Source: Corallium rubrum (Eukaryota; Cnidaria; Anthozoa; Scleralcyonacea; Coralliidae). Taken from it: a stretch of 64,000 nucleotides of DNA. The notes under the pieces were generated by a model. The model did no database searches. It was not told the DNA's origin and worked only from the letters and a program-made list of their open reading frames with translations. Positions 42,487 to 52,941 of the stretch are shown here, piece by piece. The DNA lies in the NCBI GenBank assembly GCA_964035015.1, contig OZ036004.1:13835427-13899426 (forward strand), written 5' to 3'. The position numbers and the translations under genes are program-made. Within the stretch, counting starts at the first letter, position 1. Every line of letters starts with the position of its first letter.

Positions 42487-43793
42487 ATGGCACCTGAAAG
42501 AAACAGGATTACGTTGATAAGGAAATTGATTGCAAAGAACAGAAAGCAAAGAAAAATATTGCAAACTATCTTGACGTTCGCGGTGGCAAGGAGAAGAATG
42601 ATTTTCAAAACATGCATACTTATGTTGCTTTTATGCCTGAACTTGAAGGGGAACAAGACAGTTGTTCGATCTTGTCGTCGATTAGTGCGAAACAGTGGTT
42701 GGTGGGACCTTGTGTGGAACAACTACGATGACGTTAGATTTAAAAAAACCTTCAGAATGTCTCGTGCAACCTTTATATATTTATTAGAAAAAATTCGACA
42801 CAAGCTTGAAAAGGAAATTGTTACTGAGTTGCCAGTCTCCCCTGAACAGAGGTTAGCTATATTCCTTTACAGGTGTGGACGAGGTGATTATCACTATACA
42901 ATTGCTGAAATGACAGGATTAGGAGTTTCCACTGTTTGCTGCATCGTTTGTGAAGTCTCCAAAGCTATTGTCGAAGTGCTTTGGGTTTCTGAGGTGACAA
43001 CATATATGCCAAAATCAGAAACTGATTTTTTTCAAAAGATAAGTGAAATGGAACAAACGTGGCAATTTCCTTGTTGTTGGGGTGCCATTGATGGTTGCCA
43101 TATACCAATCAAATGCCCACCAGGAGGATTAGAATCTTGCAAGGAATATCATAACTTCAAGAACTTTTATTCAATTGTATTAATGGCAATGGTTGATTCA
43201 AAATATAGATTTACATGGGGGAGTTGTGGTTTCCCAGGAAATTCCCACGATTCTGTGATTTTCCAGTCAACAGATTTATGGGAACAAATACAAGGAGGGG
43301 GTACATCCCAAACATTGTTAGAAATCTAAATGGTGTTGAAGTCCCTCCTCTTATACTTGCAGACTCTGCTTTTCAACTTAAACCCTGGTTGATGAAGCCT
43401 TACACTAATGCAAAACTAAACCCAAAGCAAAGATACTTTAATTACCGGCTAAGTCGGGCTAGGATGGTTACTGAAGGTGCCTATGGGCAACTCAAGGGAC
43501 GTTGGCGATTACTCATGCGCAAATGTGACAGTTTTCCTGATGAAGTTAAAACAGTTACATTAGCATGTATGGTATTGCACAACATCTGTATCTCTAGAGG
43601 GGATGTTATGCCAAGAACTCTAGATATCACAATTGATCCAAACACAAACCAAAGGAGAGAAAGTTCAGAGATCCGAGACATTCTCCACATGATGAATCCT
43701 ACAAAAGCATGGGATAATGATAATGGAGCAAACAGAATCCGCAATCTACTGGCAGATAAGTTTTGGCAGGAAAAAGAGTCACTTAATGAATAA
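42487..43793 (+). pseudogene. PIF/Harbinger DDE transposase (HARBI1-like), one frameshift
   Basis: The first frame (280 residues) has a basic N-terminus, a helix-turn-helix-like region about 120-165 (RLAIFLYRCGRGDYHYTIAE, GVSTVCCIV), and the first two catalytic residues: Asp202 in GAIDGCHIPIKCPP and Asp255 in PGNSHDSVIFQS. Near 43296-43303 (ggaggggg) the reading frame shifts; the second frame completes the protein with LILADSAFQLKPWLMKPY and the catalytic Glu in MVTEGAYGQLKGRWR. The total length of about 425 residues is somewhat longer than typical HARBI1. A single-base change in the G-run would explain the whole defect. AATAAA overlaps the stop (43789-43794). Confidence 0.92.
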
Positions 43794-44739
43794 AAGACAG
43801 CCTCTTTTCATCAGACATTCTTTTATCATCAAAACCTGAAATTTTAACATTTTATAGTATCATACTGTAGTTCAAACTTACATATTAACAAGAAAAAATC
43901 AGTACATCAAACAGTCCATGTAAAGGTACTGTAATCAAGGCCACCGAGAAGGGGACAGGGAATACACTGGTACAACAATTAGGCATTTAGGGCCTAGGGC
44001 TCCAAGGAGAATTGTACCAGTTGCCCTTACTAGGCTTTCCATAATATTATCTCGATGGCCTTGATAATAATAGAACTCAACAGTAATAGCAACTTAAATC
44101 AACTACTGTCCACAGTACATCAAACTTTGGTTTCCCTAAAAAATGGATACTATCTACATGATTGTATTGCCTGACAGTTTGATAAAACAAAACAAAAAAT
44201 CCATTTATTTAATAATAAAAAGGTGTCCCTAAAAATGTTTAAGTTCTTTAGAAAGTTTTTTGAATATTGGCATCCAATCATCCTAATTAGTTTATATGCT
44301 GAATACATTACAGTATACCCTGCTGACAGAGCCTACTAACTTTCCTCACAACTCTGACCCTGCAGCCGCAAGGAATGTAGGCTCTGCCGGCAGGGTAATT
44401 ACAGTACTAAAAGACCAAAAGTCTAAAACTTTTGTGAAGACTGTAACTGCCCAGTAGAAAAAATTGTTATTGCCAAATAAATTTGTTGTGTTGTTGAACT
44501 TTAAAACTGTGCTGAATAGTTCCATGTACACCGTACTTTAATATAGTCTTATATACTAGCAGTTTCTTATTACAGTACCGTAGTAGTAGGATGTACTGAA
44601 TTTATAGTATTTTGCATAAAAAATTCAACCTAGAACACAACTCTTGTAACGGTTCTGGGTATCAATTATGAACAGTTTGTGAAAGACTGAAAGTATTGCC
44701 AAAATTTTGCTTGTAAGTTGTTTGATGAAGTTTATTGTT

Positions 44740-46516
44740 TCACAATTGTTGATACTTTTTTGGCCTCTCTGATGACCCAGAACTGCTCATTGCATGAGGC
44801 CCATAAGGGAATGCTTCTGCATACAAACTTTGTTGGCTATGCAAAAATTCTGGTCTTGAAACTGCAGTAAGTTGATTCACTCCATTCATGAAGCCACTGG
44901 GAGAAACATTACTTTGGTAGTATAAATTTTGCTGAAAAGATTGGGGTGTATCAGGAATCTGCCCTTGTGCCTGGAAATTGCTTGTACTGGTACTGCCATT
45001 TAACATAAGCTGTAACATCATTAACTCATGCTCCCTACTTTGTCTCATTTCTTCTCGCATCAAATTGACAAGATCTTTCATAGGATCCTTGTCAATCATA
45101 CTTTTAACCACATCAACAACCTCTGATATTGTTTTTTCTTGATCCTTCTTTTTGTCTTTTATTCTTGATCTAACTGGAACATAAACTTTCTCTGGAGCAT
45201 TATCTTCTGCATCCTTGTTGCTTGCTGAGGGCTCTGTAGCTTTTTCTGGTTTACATGAGTCTCTTGTCCTGATCAGAGCAAAAAGCTGATTGAACCAGAC
45301 TCCGTATCCCTTTTCCTCCTGGAATCTTTGTACTCCAGTTGCAGTTTTTATTATTAATGCAGCTTTTTTACAGTCTGACACACATTTTTTGAATTTGTTT
45401 CGTAGTTGGCTCACATTGAATTCAATCTTCTCTCCCCTTGCAGAACATCTTATTTTCAATTCATTAAGAATCTTCTCATATATAATCCCATTTTGCTGGT
45501 ACTTGGTATTTCTGAATATCAGTTTCTCTATGTAATTCTCATTATTTACAACTATATCAATGAAGTCATCCAAAGTGGCAGAGCTCCATTTACCTCTTCT
45601 CCCAACCTTTTTACCTATCGATTCTTTGTATTCTGGCTTTGTGGTTCCTTCACATGATGTACTACCTTCCACTTCTATATTTTCCTTATGTATATTTGAA
45701 TCAAACTTCGCTCTAAAATACAGCAGAAAAAGTTTCAATATTATTAACTGTGTACTATATTTAATAAGCCTCTTTCCTCTTTAAAGGTAGGTTTTCAAAT
45801 ATAACATCATTTGAGGCACCACAGGCTAATCTTAACATTGCTTCAGTCTATATCTATTTTTACTTGGAAAATTTAATAAGCCCTTTTAAGTACACCCCCC
45901 CCCCCCCCTCCCTCATTTGGAGAATTATTAATAAAACCTGGGGGTTGCACACATGCCATGCAAGTGCTGGTTCAGTGGTTCTTCCTAAAAAATCGTATTC
46001 CTGGCAATTGAAATATATAACATAGCATACTTATTGAATAATAAGTATGCTATGTATTAGCCTGAGTAAACACCCGAGCGAGCGAGAAGTGGCGGCTGTT
46101 TACTCAGCCAGGCTAGCTATGCATTTACATGTATAAATGTGTCAATTGTCAATAAGGCATGGTCTTTCTCTGTACCAAATTTCTTGTTTTTGCATTACTT
46201 CAAAACACCAGATAGTTGTTTACTGTGATTCTATTATGTCAAGTCTAAAAATCTACCTTTTCAATCTTGGTGATCTTTGATATCCATCTGCCTCTGATTC
46301 TGATGAATCGTTTACAAAAGCTGGTTCTCGTTCGTCAGAACTGGATTCACATTCGTTATCGCCACAAAAAAAACAATATCCAACAGCTTTCCCTGCAACC
46401 CAACCAGGTTTTGCTTCATTATTTTCTGCAACTGCACATATGTTGCAAATTTTCGTTTGACATTTAATGCATTCATATTTGGTCTGTCTATCGCAGTTGG
46501 TACATGTAGCCACCAT
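44740..46516 (-). CDS. Harbinger accessory protein: zinc-finger exon spliced to Myb/SANT-like exon
   Basis: Exon 1 (46516-46257) encodes MVATCTNCDRQTKYECIKCQ, KICNICA and VGYCFFCGDNECESS: four Cys pairs of zinc-binding type followed by an acidic serine stretch. It ends at a donor AAAAG|GTAGAT. Exon 2 (45712-44740) follows an acceptor (ctttttctgctgtattttag), in matching phase, and encodes WSSATLDDFIDIVVNNENY, LRNKFKKCVSDCKKAALI and GYGVWFNQLFALI, a Myb/SANT-like DNA-binding domain of the kind paired with Harbinger transposases, then a Lys-rich stretch and a Gln/Ser-rich tail. The predicted protein has about 410 residues. In known Harbingers the Myb-like partner imports the transposase and binds the ends. 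AATAAA is 4 bases after the stop. Splicing is inferred. Confidence 0.72.
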
Positions 46517-46908
46517 TTTGTCGAACGATTAGCAAATTCGCGGCATTTCCCGCTCAATTCCCCGCGCGAAGTTTGCGCGGAGAGGACTGAGGACAATAGA
46601 AATATTTAATATTATACATTGTCATAATGTATGCATTTGGTGCGGCTCATGTGAAGCACGGCCGTCTGAATGAACATGTGCTTCAGCCGTACAACACGCC
46701 TAAGCCGGGCGTGCTTTTAGATTTAGCCGTGCTTAATAAAAGCACAGTGCCTTTTTGATTTAGACGCCGTGCTTCACATGTGCTTAATTCGCTGAATTAG
46801 GCACGGCTCATGAAAAGCACGGCGTATAAACCGGGCCTAACTAACAAAATAAAATTTCAACTTAAATGTCATGTTCAATAATTGTTCATATACAGTAACA
46901 TGTTCAAC

Positions 46909-47243
46909 TTAGCTGTCTGCCAGTTCATAGTCCTGTAAATGTTGAGGGAGATGACGATTTCTTTGGGGTTGTCTTCTTGGTTGTATCCTCTCTTCAACTG
47001 CTGGTGCTTCTGGTTCATCAAGGTTGCCTGGAAGATTCGCCTCCATGGTTGGTAGTTGAGTGTCTTCCAAGGCATCAGTAGTGGTTTCCTGAGTCACTGC
47101 TGTACGGATGCGGAGATGATCTTGATGACGTCGGATAATTTGACCATCTTCAAGTTGCACTTCTACTGACACTGGTCCTGTCTTCTTTACTACAGTCCCT
47201 GGTATCCAAGCTTTAGGGTTTCTGAAATCTTTTGAATATACTA
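46909..47243 (-). pseudogene. Gypsy-C pol C-terminal tail
   Basis: After the TA-flanked insertion, coding resumes with YSKDFRNPKAWIPGTVVKKT, GPVSVEVQLEDGQIIRRHQD and ends QPQRNRHLPQHLQDYELADS. The WxPGxV...GPVSVEV block is the GPY/F-type module after the integrase core. The stop is at 46909. Confidence 0.8.
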
Positions 47244-47283
47244 CAGTGGCGCTCAAAAGTTTTGTGACACCTTCGTGTACTGA

Positions 47284-47519
47284 AATGCGTGTAGTCTGCG
47301 TGTACACGCAACATACATACACGCACTACACGCAAAGCTTTCGTGTATAATAACTACACGCAAAGCTTCGTGTATAATAACTACACGCAAAGCTTCGTGT
47401 ATAACTACACGCAAAGCTTTGTGTATAATAACTACACGCAAAACTTCGTGTATAATAACTACACAAAACTTTGTGTATGATCAATACATAACTACACGTA
47501 GTTTTGCGTGTAGATGAGT
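47284..47519. repeat. Left subterminal array of actacacgca units
   Basis: Five to six units of about 27 bp (actacacgcaaagcttcgtg tataata) in tandem, each with a palindromic acacgaagctttgcgtgt core. The last units are degenerate (actacacaaaactttgtgta) and end in actacgt agttttgcgtgtag. Confidence 0.88.
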
Positions 47520-48032
47520 GTATGGTAATATTTCACCGAAATATTTTGTAAAAGCATAGGCCTAATTTCCATATGATTGCTACGATCGCTCAAAAAACCC
47601 TCAGCGATCATACGGAAACCACGATCAATGCGATCACCATGCACAATCGAGATAGAACATTTTCTACCTTGGCGATCGTAGCGATCACGACTATAGCGAT
47701 AATTGTAGCGTCGTGATTTTCGAGCGTTCGTGGCAATTGCAGCGATCAATTTGAGATGATTCTCCACGAGAATTTTGAGTCAAACCCGAACAAGTTGTTT
47801 GTCAAATTTCTACTGTGTGAAACTCAACTGAATTAGCCTGACACCACTGAAATGCGAAAGCTGCCAGACCGAACCATGCGTCAAAACTAAAATTTACAAG
47901 AATTCGACGTTTGAATCCGGATTAGATAGCAATTGTCAAATTTTATTTGCCTTTCAACCTTGTAATAATTTAGCGTCAGTGCTGAACTTTTATTGCTTTC
48001 GATTTACCGCACGTTTGATTCTGTATAGCAAA

Positions 48033-48102
48033 ATGGCTACGTTTGAAACAGTCAGCGTGGAAATCACTGATTTATATGAGAATAATGAAAACAACAGTAA
48101 AG
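48033..48102 (+). CDS. Possible short first exon
   Basis: ATG followed by 23 codons (MATFETVSVEITDLYENNEN, then NSK) ending at a consensus donor AAAG|GTAAGA. No downstream acceptor or partner exon is identified within the element. It may be a remnant of a captured or autonomous gene; weak support. Confidence 0.3.
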
Positions 48103-48146
48103 GTAAGAAAAGTTTTATTTAATTAAAAAAGAAATCTACCATCTGG

Positions 48147-48500
48147 TCACAAATAAACTGGTTCTTGTTTACGTTTAACAGGACGTCTGATAAATTCGTC
48201 CATAGCACGTCGGCACGGCTTACTCCAAGATTCGGGAATATCAACTGGTGATGTTGAATACATTTGACACACGTACGATTTTATCAGTTCAACACGCACA
48301 GGGTTCACAGCCAGTTGTTGTTTTTTTTGCTGGAAATATTTCTGCCTTCTAACTCACTTCGGAAGAGACGCCGTAAACAGTTCACAGCAAAGTTTTGTTT
48401 TGAGTTGGATATTTTCTTAAGTTGCTCGAACGATACTACAGGACTCTGCTGATATATTGTATCTGATGATGATACGCATTTGAAAAGGAGCGAACTACTG
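48147..48500 (-). pseudogene. BEN-domain fragment, one frameshift
   Basis: On the minus strand the reading SFEQLKKISNSKQNFAVNCL, RRLFRSELEGRNIS is followed, after a one-base shift in a run of eight A (about 48332-48339), by LAVNPVRVELIKSYVCQMYS and PCRRAMDEFIRR to a stop at 48147. The pattern NFAVNxLRxLF...LxGRN...LxPVRVELIxxYV is that of BEN domains, which bind DNA or mediate protein contacts in chromatin factors. The upstream part (SLLFKCVSSSDTIYQQSP) is open but unrecognised. It lies wholly inside the TA-flanked element. Confidence 0.68.
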
Positions 48501-48723
48501 TATTTATATTTTTCCTGGACTACACGCAAACTTCGTGTAATTAAGCGACTGTGAGGACAAAGCGACAAATCAAAACAAGGGCAAGCTATTCTTTGCCCAA
48601 AACAGTTTGTGAGGTACTGCAAATACAACCTATAGTCATCTTGGCATGTAAAATTATATTGTATCATGTAGTCCAAAGAGTTAATCTTTCAAAACGAGTG
48701 AACTATTTATATTTTACACGTGC

Positions 48724-48893
48724 AGTCAACTACATGCAAACTGCGTGTAGCGGACTACACGCAAACTGCGTGTAAGTGTAACTACACGCAACTGCGTGTA
48801 GTGCAAGGTTGCGTGTAGTGCGAACTGCGAAGCTGCGTGTAGTTTGACTGTACTACACGCAGTATATACACGCACTTGTAAAGTGCGTGTATT
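48724..48893. repeat. Right subterminal array of actacacgca/tgcgtgtag units
   Basis: At least eight copies of the 10-mer in both orientations, arranged as head-to-head pairs (actacacgcaactgcgtgtagt). One more pair lies at 48518-48540. The same 10-mer forms the left array. Confidence 0.88.
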
Positions 48894-48944
48894 GTGGGTG
48901 GAAAAACCCCACGCAGGTGTTACAAAACTTTTGAGCGCCACCAG

Positions 48945-49290
48945 TAAATCACCTGTTTTGATGACTCGATCTCTGGCAGGATGATCATGTGCAGACTTTT
49001 GCTGAGATTGCTTGTCTCTTACGCGATCTTCTAGGTTAGGCTGTATCAGATCCAACTGAGTGCGGAGGTGTCTTTTCATCAACAACTCTGCCGGTGCCAC
49101 TCCAGTTGTCGTATGGGGTGTTATGCGATACTTCAGAAGGAATCGTGATAGCTTTGTTCACGTACTTCCTTCCTTCATCTTCTCAATACCCTCTTTAAAA
49201 ATTCTCACTGCACGCTCTGCTTGCCCATTTGATGCTGGATGGTATGGGGAAACTTTACTGTGTTTGGTACCATTTCGCTTTGTGTTGAGG
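48945..49290 (-). pseudogene. Gypsy-C integrase, distal part
   Basis: KHSKVSPYHPASNGQAERAV carries the catalytic Glu. The core end YRITPHTTTGVAPAELLMKR follows after a stop or frame change near 49165, then VIKTGDLLVAL, where the TA-flanked element cuts in. The proximal part with the two Asp residues is at 49603-50177, across an LTR-like insertion. Confidence 0.85.
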
Positions 49291-49602
49291 CGACTCCAAC
49301 ACTTCCGGTCAGCGGACAACTTGTTGAACGTCGGAAAAACCTTTTTTAGGAAGATACGATTTACAGTGTGTGTGCATGGTTTTTTATGTTTCTTGATATT
49401 TAATATCTTGTATTATCGACATTCGGTAAGAGACTTTCATTTCCTTGTATGAATAGTTATGTAAATTTGTTTTTAACGATGTGTATGTTTGCAATTGATT
49501 CCTTTATATATTGTTCATGTTTTGTTAGAATAAACGGTGTTTACACAAATACTCGTCACATTCGGGTCGATAAAGATCAAGCGTATAGCCCTGCCTATAC
49601 AC
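49291..49602. mobile_element. LTR-like insertion in gypsy-C integrase
   Basis: About 312 bp separate FEEFMK and the following HSKVSPYHP block. The insert starts tgttgaggcgactccaacac, has a TATA-like tatatatt (49506) and AATAAA (49530), and a TG...CA segment could end at actcgtcaca (49562), leaving about 40 extra bases. Short gctt/actt matches at the borders are not a convincing duplication. It may be a solo LTR plus a few internal bases. Confidence 0.5.
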
Positions 49603-50177
49603 TTCATGAATTCTTCAAATTCACTGCTTGTGAAATTTGTTCCATTGTCACTGACAACAGTTTCCGGTATTCCATGTGTGGTAAATATCTTTCGTAGTTT
49701 CTCTATGGTGGCTGTGGACGTCGTTGACTTCATTTGGTGAACTTCGAGCCACTTGGAATATGCATCAATTACTACCAGAAACATTTCACCTTTGAATGGT
49801 CCCGCGTAGTCAATGTGAAGTCGTGTCCAGGGATGGCCCGGCCACTCCCATGGGTGAAGAGGTGCAGCTGCTGGAGTCACCTGGTGGAGTTGACACTGGC
49901 TGCAATTCTTGACTTCCTTCTCTATCTCGTTGTCTAGAGTAGGCCACCACACATAACTTCTTGCAAGGGCCTTCATGCGGGAGACTCCTGGGTGGGCTTC
50001 ATGCAGTTCAACTAAGACCTTTGATCTCCCTGGTGGTGGAATGATAACTCGCGTTCCCCAGAGTAAACAGCCTTCTTCTACACTCAATTCTAATTTCTTG
50101 TTGAGGTAAGGTTTAAATGTTTTGGAATCGCATGACTTTGGCCAGCCTTCTAATGTAAAACGTAGAACTTGTGACAT
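49603..50177 (-). pseudogene. Gypsy-C integrase, proximal part
   Basis: Zinc-binding module (ELHEAHPGVSRMKALARSYV, CSQCQLHQ) and the first two DDE residues: Asp in LHIDYAGPFKG and Asp in VSDNGTNFTSSEF. The reading breaks off after FMK at the LTR-like insert. Confidence 0.9.
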
Positions 50178-50640
50178 GACTGGATCCCGTTTGGTCCACT
50201 CTTTTATCTGAGTGCTGTTAACTGGTATTTCCTACAAATGTTCCATCAGTAGGATTGTTTCACCTGGCTGTGGTGTTGACTGAGGCATCTTTGGCAGGGG
50301 TAATCTGCTCAAGGCATCTGCGTTTCCATTGCTTTTTCCTGCTTTGTATAGTATCTTGTACTCATACGCTGCCAGTGTAAGCGCCCATCGTTGAATTCGT
50401 GGTGCAGCAAGAGTGGGGACTCCTTTCTGTTCGCTTAGTAAACCTTCTAATGGCTTGTGATCTGTCTTAATGGTGAACGAGTGTCCATAAAGGAATTGGT
50501 GGAACTTCTTAACTCCGAAGATTATGGCTAGTGCTTCCTTTTCAATTGTTGAGTAATTTCGTTCAGCGGCATTTAATGACCTTGATGCATATGCTATTGG
50601 CTTTTCTGTCCCATCTGGTAGTTAATGTGACAAGACAGCA
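50178..50640 (-). pseudogene. Gypsy-C RNase H region
   Basis: Readable on the minus strand as PIAYASRSLNAAERNYSTIE, KEALAIIFGVKKFHQFLYGH, IKTDHKPLEGLLSEQKG and AGKSNGNADALSRLPLP, with in-frame stops (TAA at about 50622 after AVLSH, TAG at about 50233). The catalytic Glu of KEALA and Asp of KTDHKPL remain. Confidence 0.85.
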
Positions 50641-51731
50641 CCTACTCCATAATTAGATACATCGGTGGCTAGAATTATTTGCTTGGAAGGGTCAAAATGG
50701 ATTAGCAGGTCTGCTGACTGTAGGAGCTCTTTCGCACAGTTGAAAGCAACCTTCTGCTCTTCTTCCCACTGCCACTTTGTTCCTTGTCGTAGTAGCTTGT
50801 GTAGTGGTTCTAAGACTGTAGCGACCTTTGGTAAAAATCTGTGATAGTAGTTCAGCATTCCTAGAAATGATCGTAATTGGTTGACATTCTCTGGCTCTGG
50901 TGCTTGCTTTATTGCTTCCACTTTATCCACCACTGGGTGGATTCCTTTGTCATTGATCCCATAGCCGCAGTAGGTCACTTCTGCCACCATGAAGCAACAT
51001 TTCTTCTTCTTCAATCTTAGGCCCGCTGTAGACAGTCGCGTCAACACAGTGTTCAGGTTGGACAAGTGATCTGCATCATCTCTACCTCCTACCAGAATAT
51101 CATCAATTCGCACAATGACGTTCGGTATACCTTGAAGTAAGTTCTCCATTGTCCGTTGAAATATACCCAGGGCTGAGGATATACCGAAAGGTAAGCGATT
51201 ATATTGGTAGAGTCCCTTGTGAGTGTTGATAGTAGTGTATTTCGTTGACTCGTCATCCAACAACAGCTGCTGGTAAGCTTGGGACATGTCCAGTTTTGTA
51301 AATTTCTGGCTTCCACTAAGGGTGGTAAGCAGATCTTCTGTCTTGGGAATAGGGTAGTTATCTAATTTCGAAGCTTGGTTGATTGTGGCTTTGTAGTCTC
51401 CACATATGCGGACTGATCCATCTGGCTTGGCTACAGGCACTATTGGTGAAACCCACTCTGAAAATTCAACTGGAGACATGATTCCTTCCTGTTGCAGTCT
51501 CTCTAGTTCTTGTTCCAATGGAACTCTCATGGCATAGGGTACTGAGCGAGCTTTCACAAACTTGGGTTGAGCATCTTTATTCAAATAGATTTTTGCTTTT
51601 GTTCCTCTCAAAGTACCCAATTCTTCTGCAAAAACCTCTTTGTGAGATTCCAGTACTTGCTTCAGTTGACTGTGTGGATTGCATTCATTTATTTGGAATA
51701 TTGTGTCCCAGTTTATCTTGATTACTTGCAA
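50622..51731 (-). pseudogene. Gypsy-C reverse transcriptase
   Basis: The 369-residue frame covers the whole RT: linker FVKARSVPYAMRVPLEQELE, WVSPIVPVAKPDGSVRICGD, FTKLDMSQAYQQLLLDDES (catalytic Asp), NRLPFGISSALGIFQRTMEN, the active-site box in the form VRIDDILVGG, and the connection RSFLGMLNYYHRFLPKVATV. The usual Tyr before x-Asp-Asp is Arg here, which would be expected to harm polymerisation. The frame ends in RNase H at ATDVSNYGVGAVLSH. Confidence 0.93.
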
Positions 51732-51806
51732 CCAATTTCGGCCAAACTGATTTGGACCTTGACCTCTGACGACTAATACGAGCAGCTTATGTTGTTGTCT
51801 CTCGTA

Positions 51807-52490
51807 TCATACTGGAACAAGTACTTCACCTGCTCCTGGAATTCTCTCCCCTGTATAGGTGCTCAGAACTGCACTGGTCTTGCAAAGCGGTGGCAAATTC
51901 TGGCGTATTTTGTTGTATGTTTCTTTACTTATGATTGTCTTGGTGGCTCCTGTGTCGATTTCCATTCTGATCGGTTGGCCTCCAAGTTCCACATCTAGCG
52001 CTATGGACTTGTCTTTTGTTTTTTCTTGTACGTGGTATAACGTATATTCCTCTTCTTGGGTTTCCTCTTCGTTGATCAAATGTGCTTCTGTTTTCTCTTC
52101 TTGTTTACCGCTTCGACTTCCGGTTTCGTGGCGTGATGGCGATACTGGTCGCTTTGTCGTTCGCTTAGCGCTTCGACAAACCTTCGCTATATGGCCGATC
52201 TTGTCGCAGTTAAAACATTTTACGTCGCGAAATTTACAGGAGCTAGCTGGATGCTTTCCCCCACAATGGTGGCATTCGTAGCGACTCGATACTTTCTGGT
52301 TGTCATCACGGTTGTTGATTCGGTGTATTTTATTCGGGTCTTCGACGTCGCCTTTGGCGCCCAAATCTTCCACCGTTCCACGTGTTTTGATGCGGATTCC
52401 ATGACTAAAGCGAGTTCGACTGCTTTCTTGTACGTTAGCTCGGGTTCGGCTAACAGTCGTCTTTGCATCTTTTCGTTGTTTATACCACAT
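51807..52490 (-). pseudogene. Gypsy-C gag zinc knuckles and protease
   Basis: Two knuckles, CHHCGGKHPASSC and CFNCDKIGHIAKVC, are followed by a charged linker and the protease with active site RMEIDTGATKTIIS. The first 60 residues of this frame overlap the gag frame above and are probably not the true reading; the true gag reading enters from the 52220-52537 frame. The stop at 51807 lies between protease and RT. Confidence 0.88.
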
Positions 52491-52941
52491 ACAAATCGAT
52501 CACGTATCATATCATCCAAGGAATTCCAAATTTGCAATGTTCTGTCAATCTACGCAATTCAGCTACATACTTCGCAATACCTTCATCTACGCATCGAATT
52601 CGGCTGTGAAATTTAAAACGTTCTACGATAACGCTTGGCGTTGGGAGAAAATGCTTCTTAAGCTCTTTCACAATAACCTTTAGCTCTGTATCACCGGGTT
52701 TCTTTGGCTGAAGTAAATCCCTCACTAGTGCGTACGTTTTGGACCCACACACACTTAGAAAGATCGCTCGCTGTTTCTTGGCGTCTGTCACCTCGTTGGC
52801 TAGGAAATACTGTTCGAGTCGTTCTGCATACTGGGCCCATGTCTCCTCTGTTTCGTCGAATGGACCTACTTTTCCGTAGGTTGTCATTTCTAGTGCTGTT
52901 CTGTATTTTTTTTTTTCTGTAATCCCTTTGCTCGTCGCCAA
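52220..52941 (-). pseudogene. Gypsy-C gag
   Basis: MATSKGITEKKKYRTALEMT starts directly inside the LTR/primer site. The capsid region reads GPFDETEETWAQYAERLEQYF, FLSVCGSKTYALVRDLLQP and VDEGIAKYVAELRRLTEHCKFG. At about 52520 the frame shifts to DMIRDRFVCGINNEKMQRRL and LTYKKAVELALVMESASKH. This is a typical retrotransposon gag (the retrotrans_gag type). Confidence 0.9.
52925..52941 (-). promoter_or_regulatory. Candidate primer-binding site of gypsy-C
   Basis: TTGGCGACGAGCAAAGG directly follows the LTR end ACTACA on the minus strand. Same core as in gypsy-B. It overlaps the start of gag. Confidence 0.6.

Larger units (their letters stand above)
42220..46837 (+). mobile_element. PIF/Harbinger transposon, nearly intact
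   Basis: The 4618-bp element has ends GGCCCAGTTTATACGTCGTG and, reversed, GGCCCGGTTTATACGCCGTG, with TAA duplications (42217-42219 and 46838-46840). Both subterminal regions hold several copies of a gtgcttttcatgagccg motif in both orientations, a likely binding site array. It carries a DDE transposase gene on + and a second gene on - whose two exons encode a Cys-rich domain and a Myb/SANT-like domain. The two genes converge, with AATAAA signals at both stops. It is inserted between the pol stop and the 3' LTR of gypsy-C. Confidence 0.95.
47244..48944. mobile_element. TA-flanked TIR element carrying a BEN-domain fragment
   Basis: The ends are CAGTGGCGCTCAAAAGTTTTG inward from the left and CTGGTGGCGCTCAAAAGTTTTG from the right, flanked by TA (47242-47243 and 48945-48946): the layout of Tc1/mariner-type elements. 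It splits gypsy-C's pol between GDLL and YSKDF. The interior has dense subterminal actacacgca repeats at both ends, a gatcg-rich block (47557-47760), a possible short exon on + and a BEN-like coding fragment on -. No DDE transposase is seen. Confidence 0.85.

Noticed and set aside
47253..47441. Frame with repeated HEALRVVI-type units
   Set aside because: It is the translation of the 27-bp subterminal repeat array, not a repeat protein.
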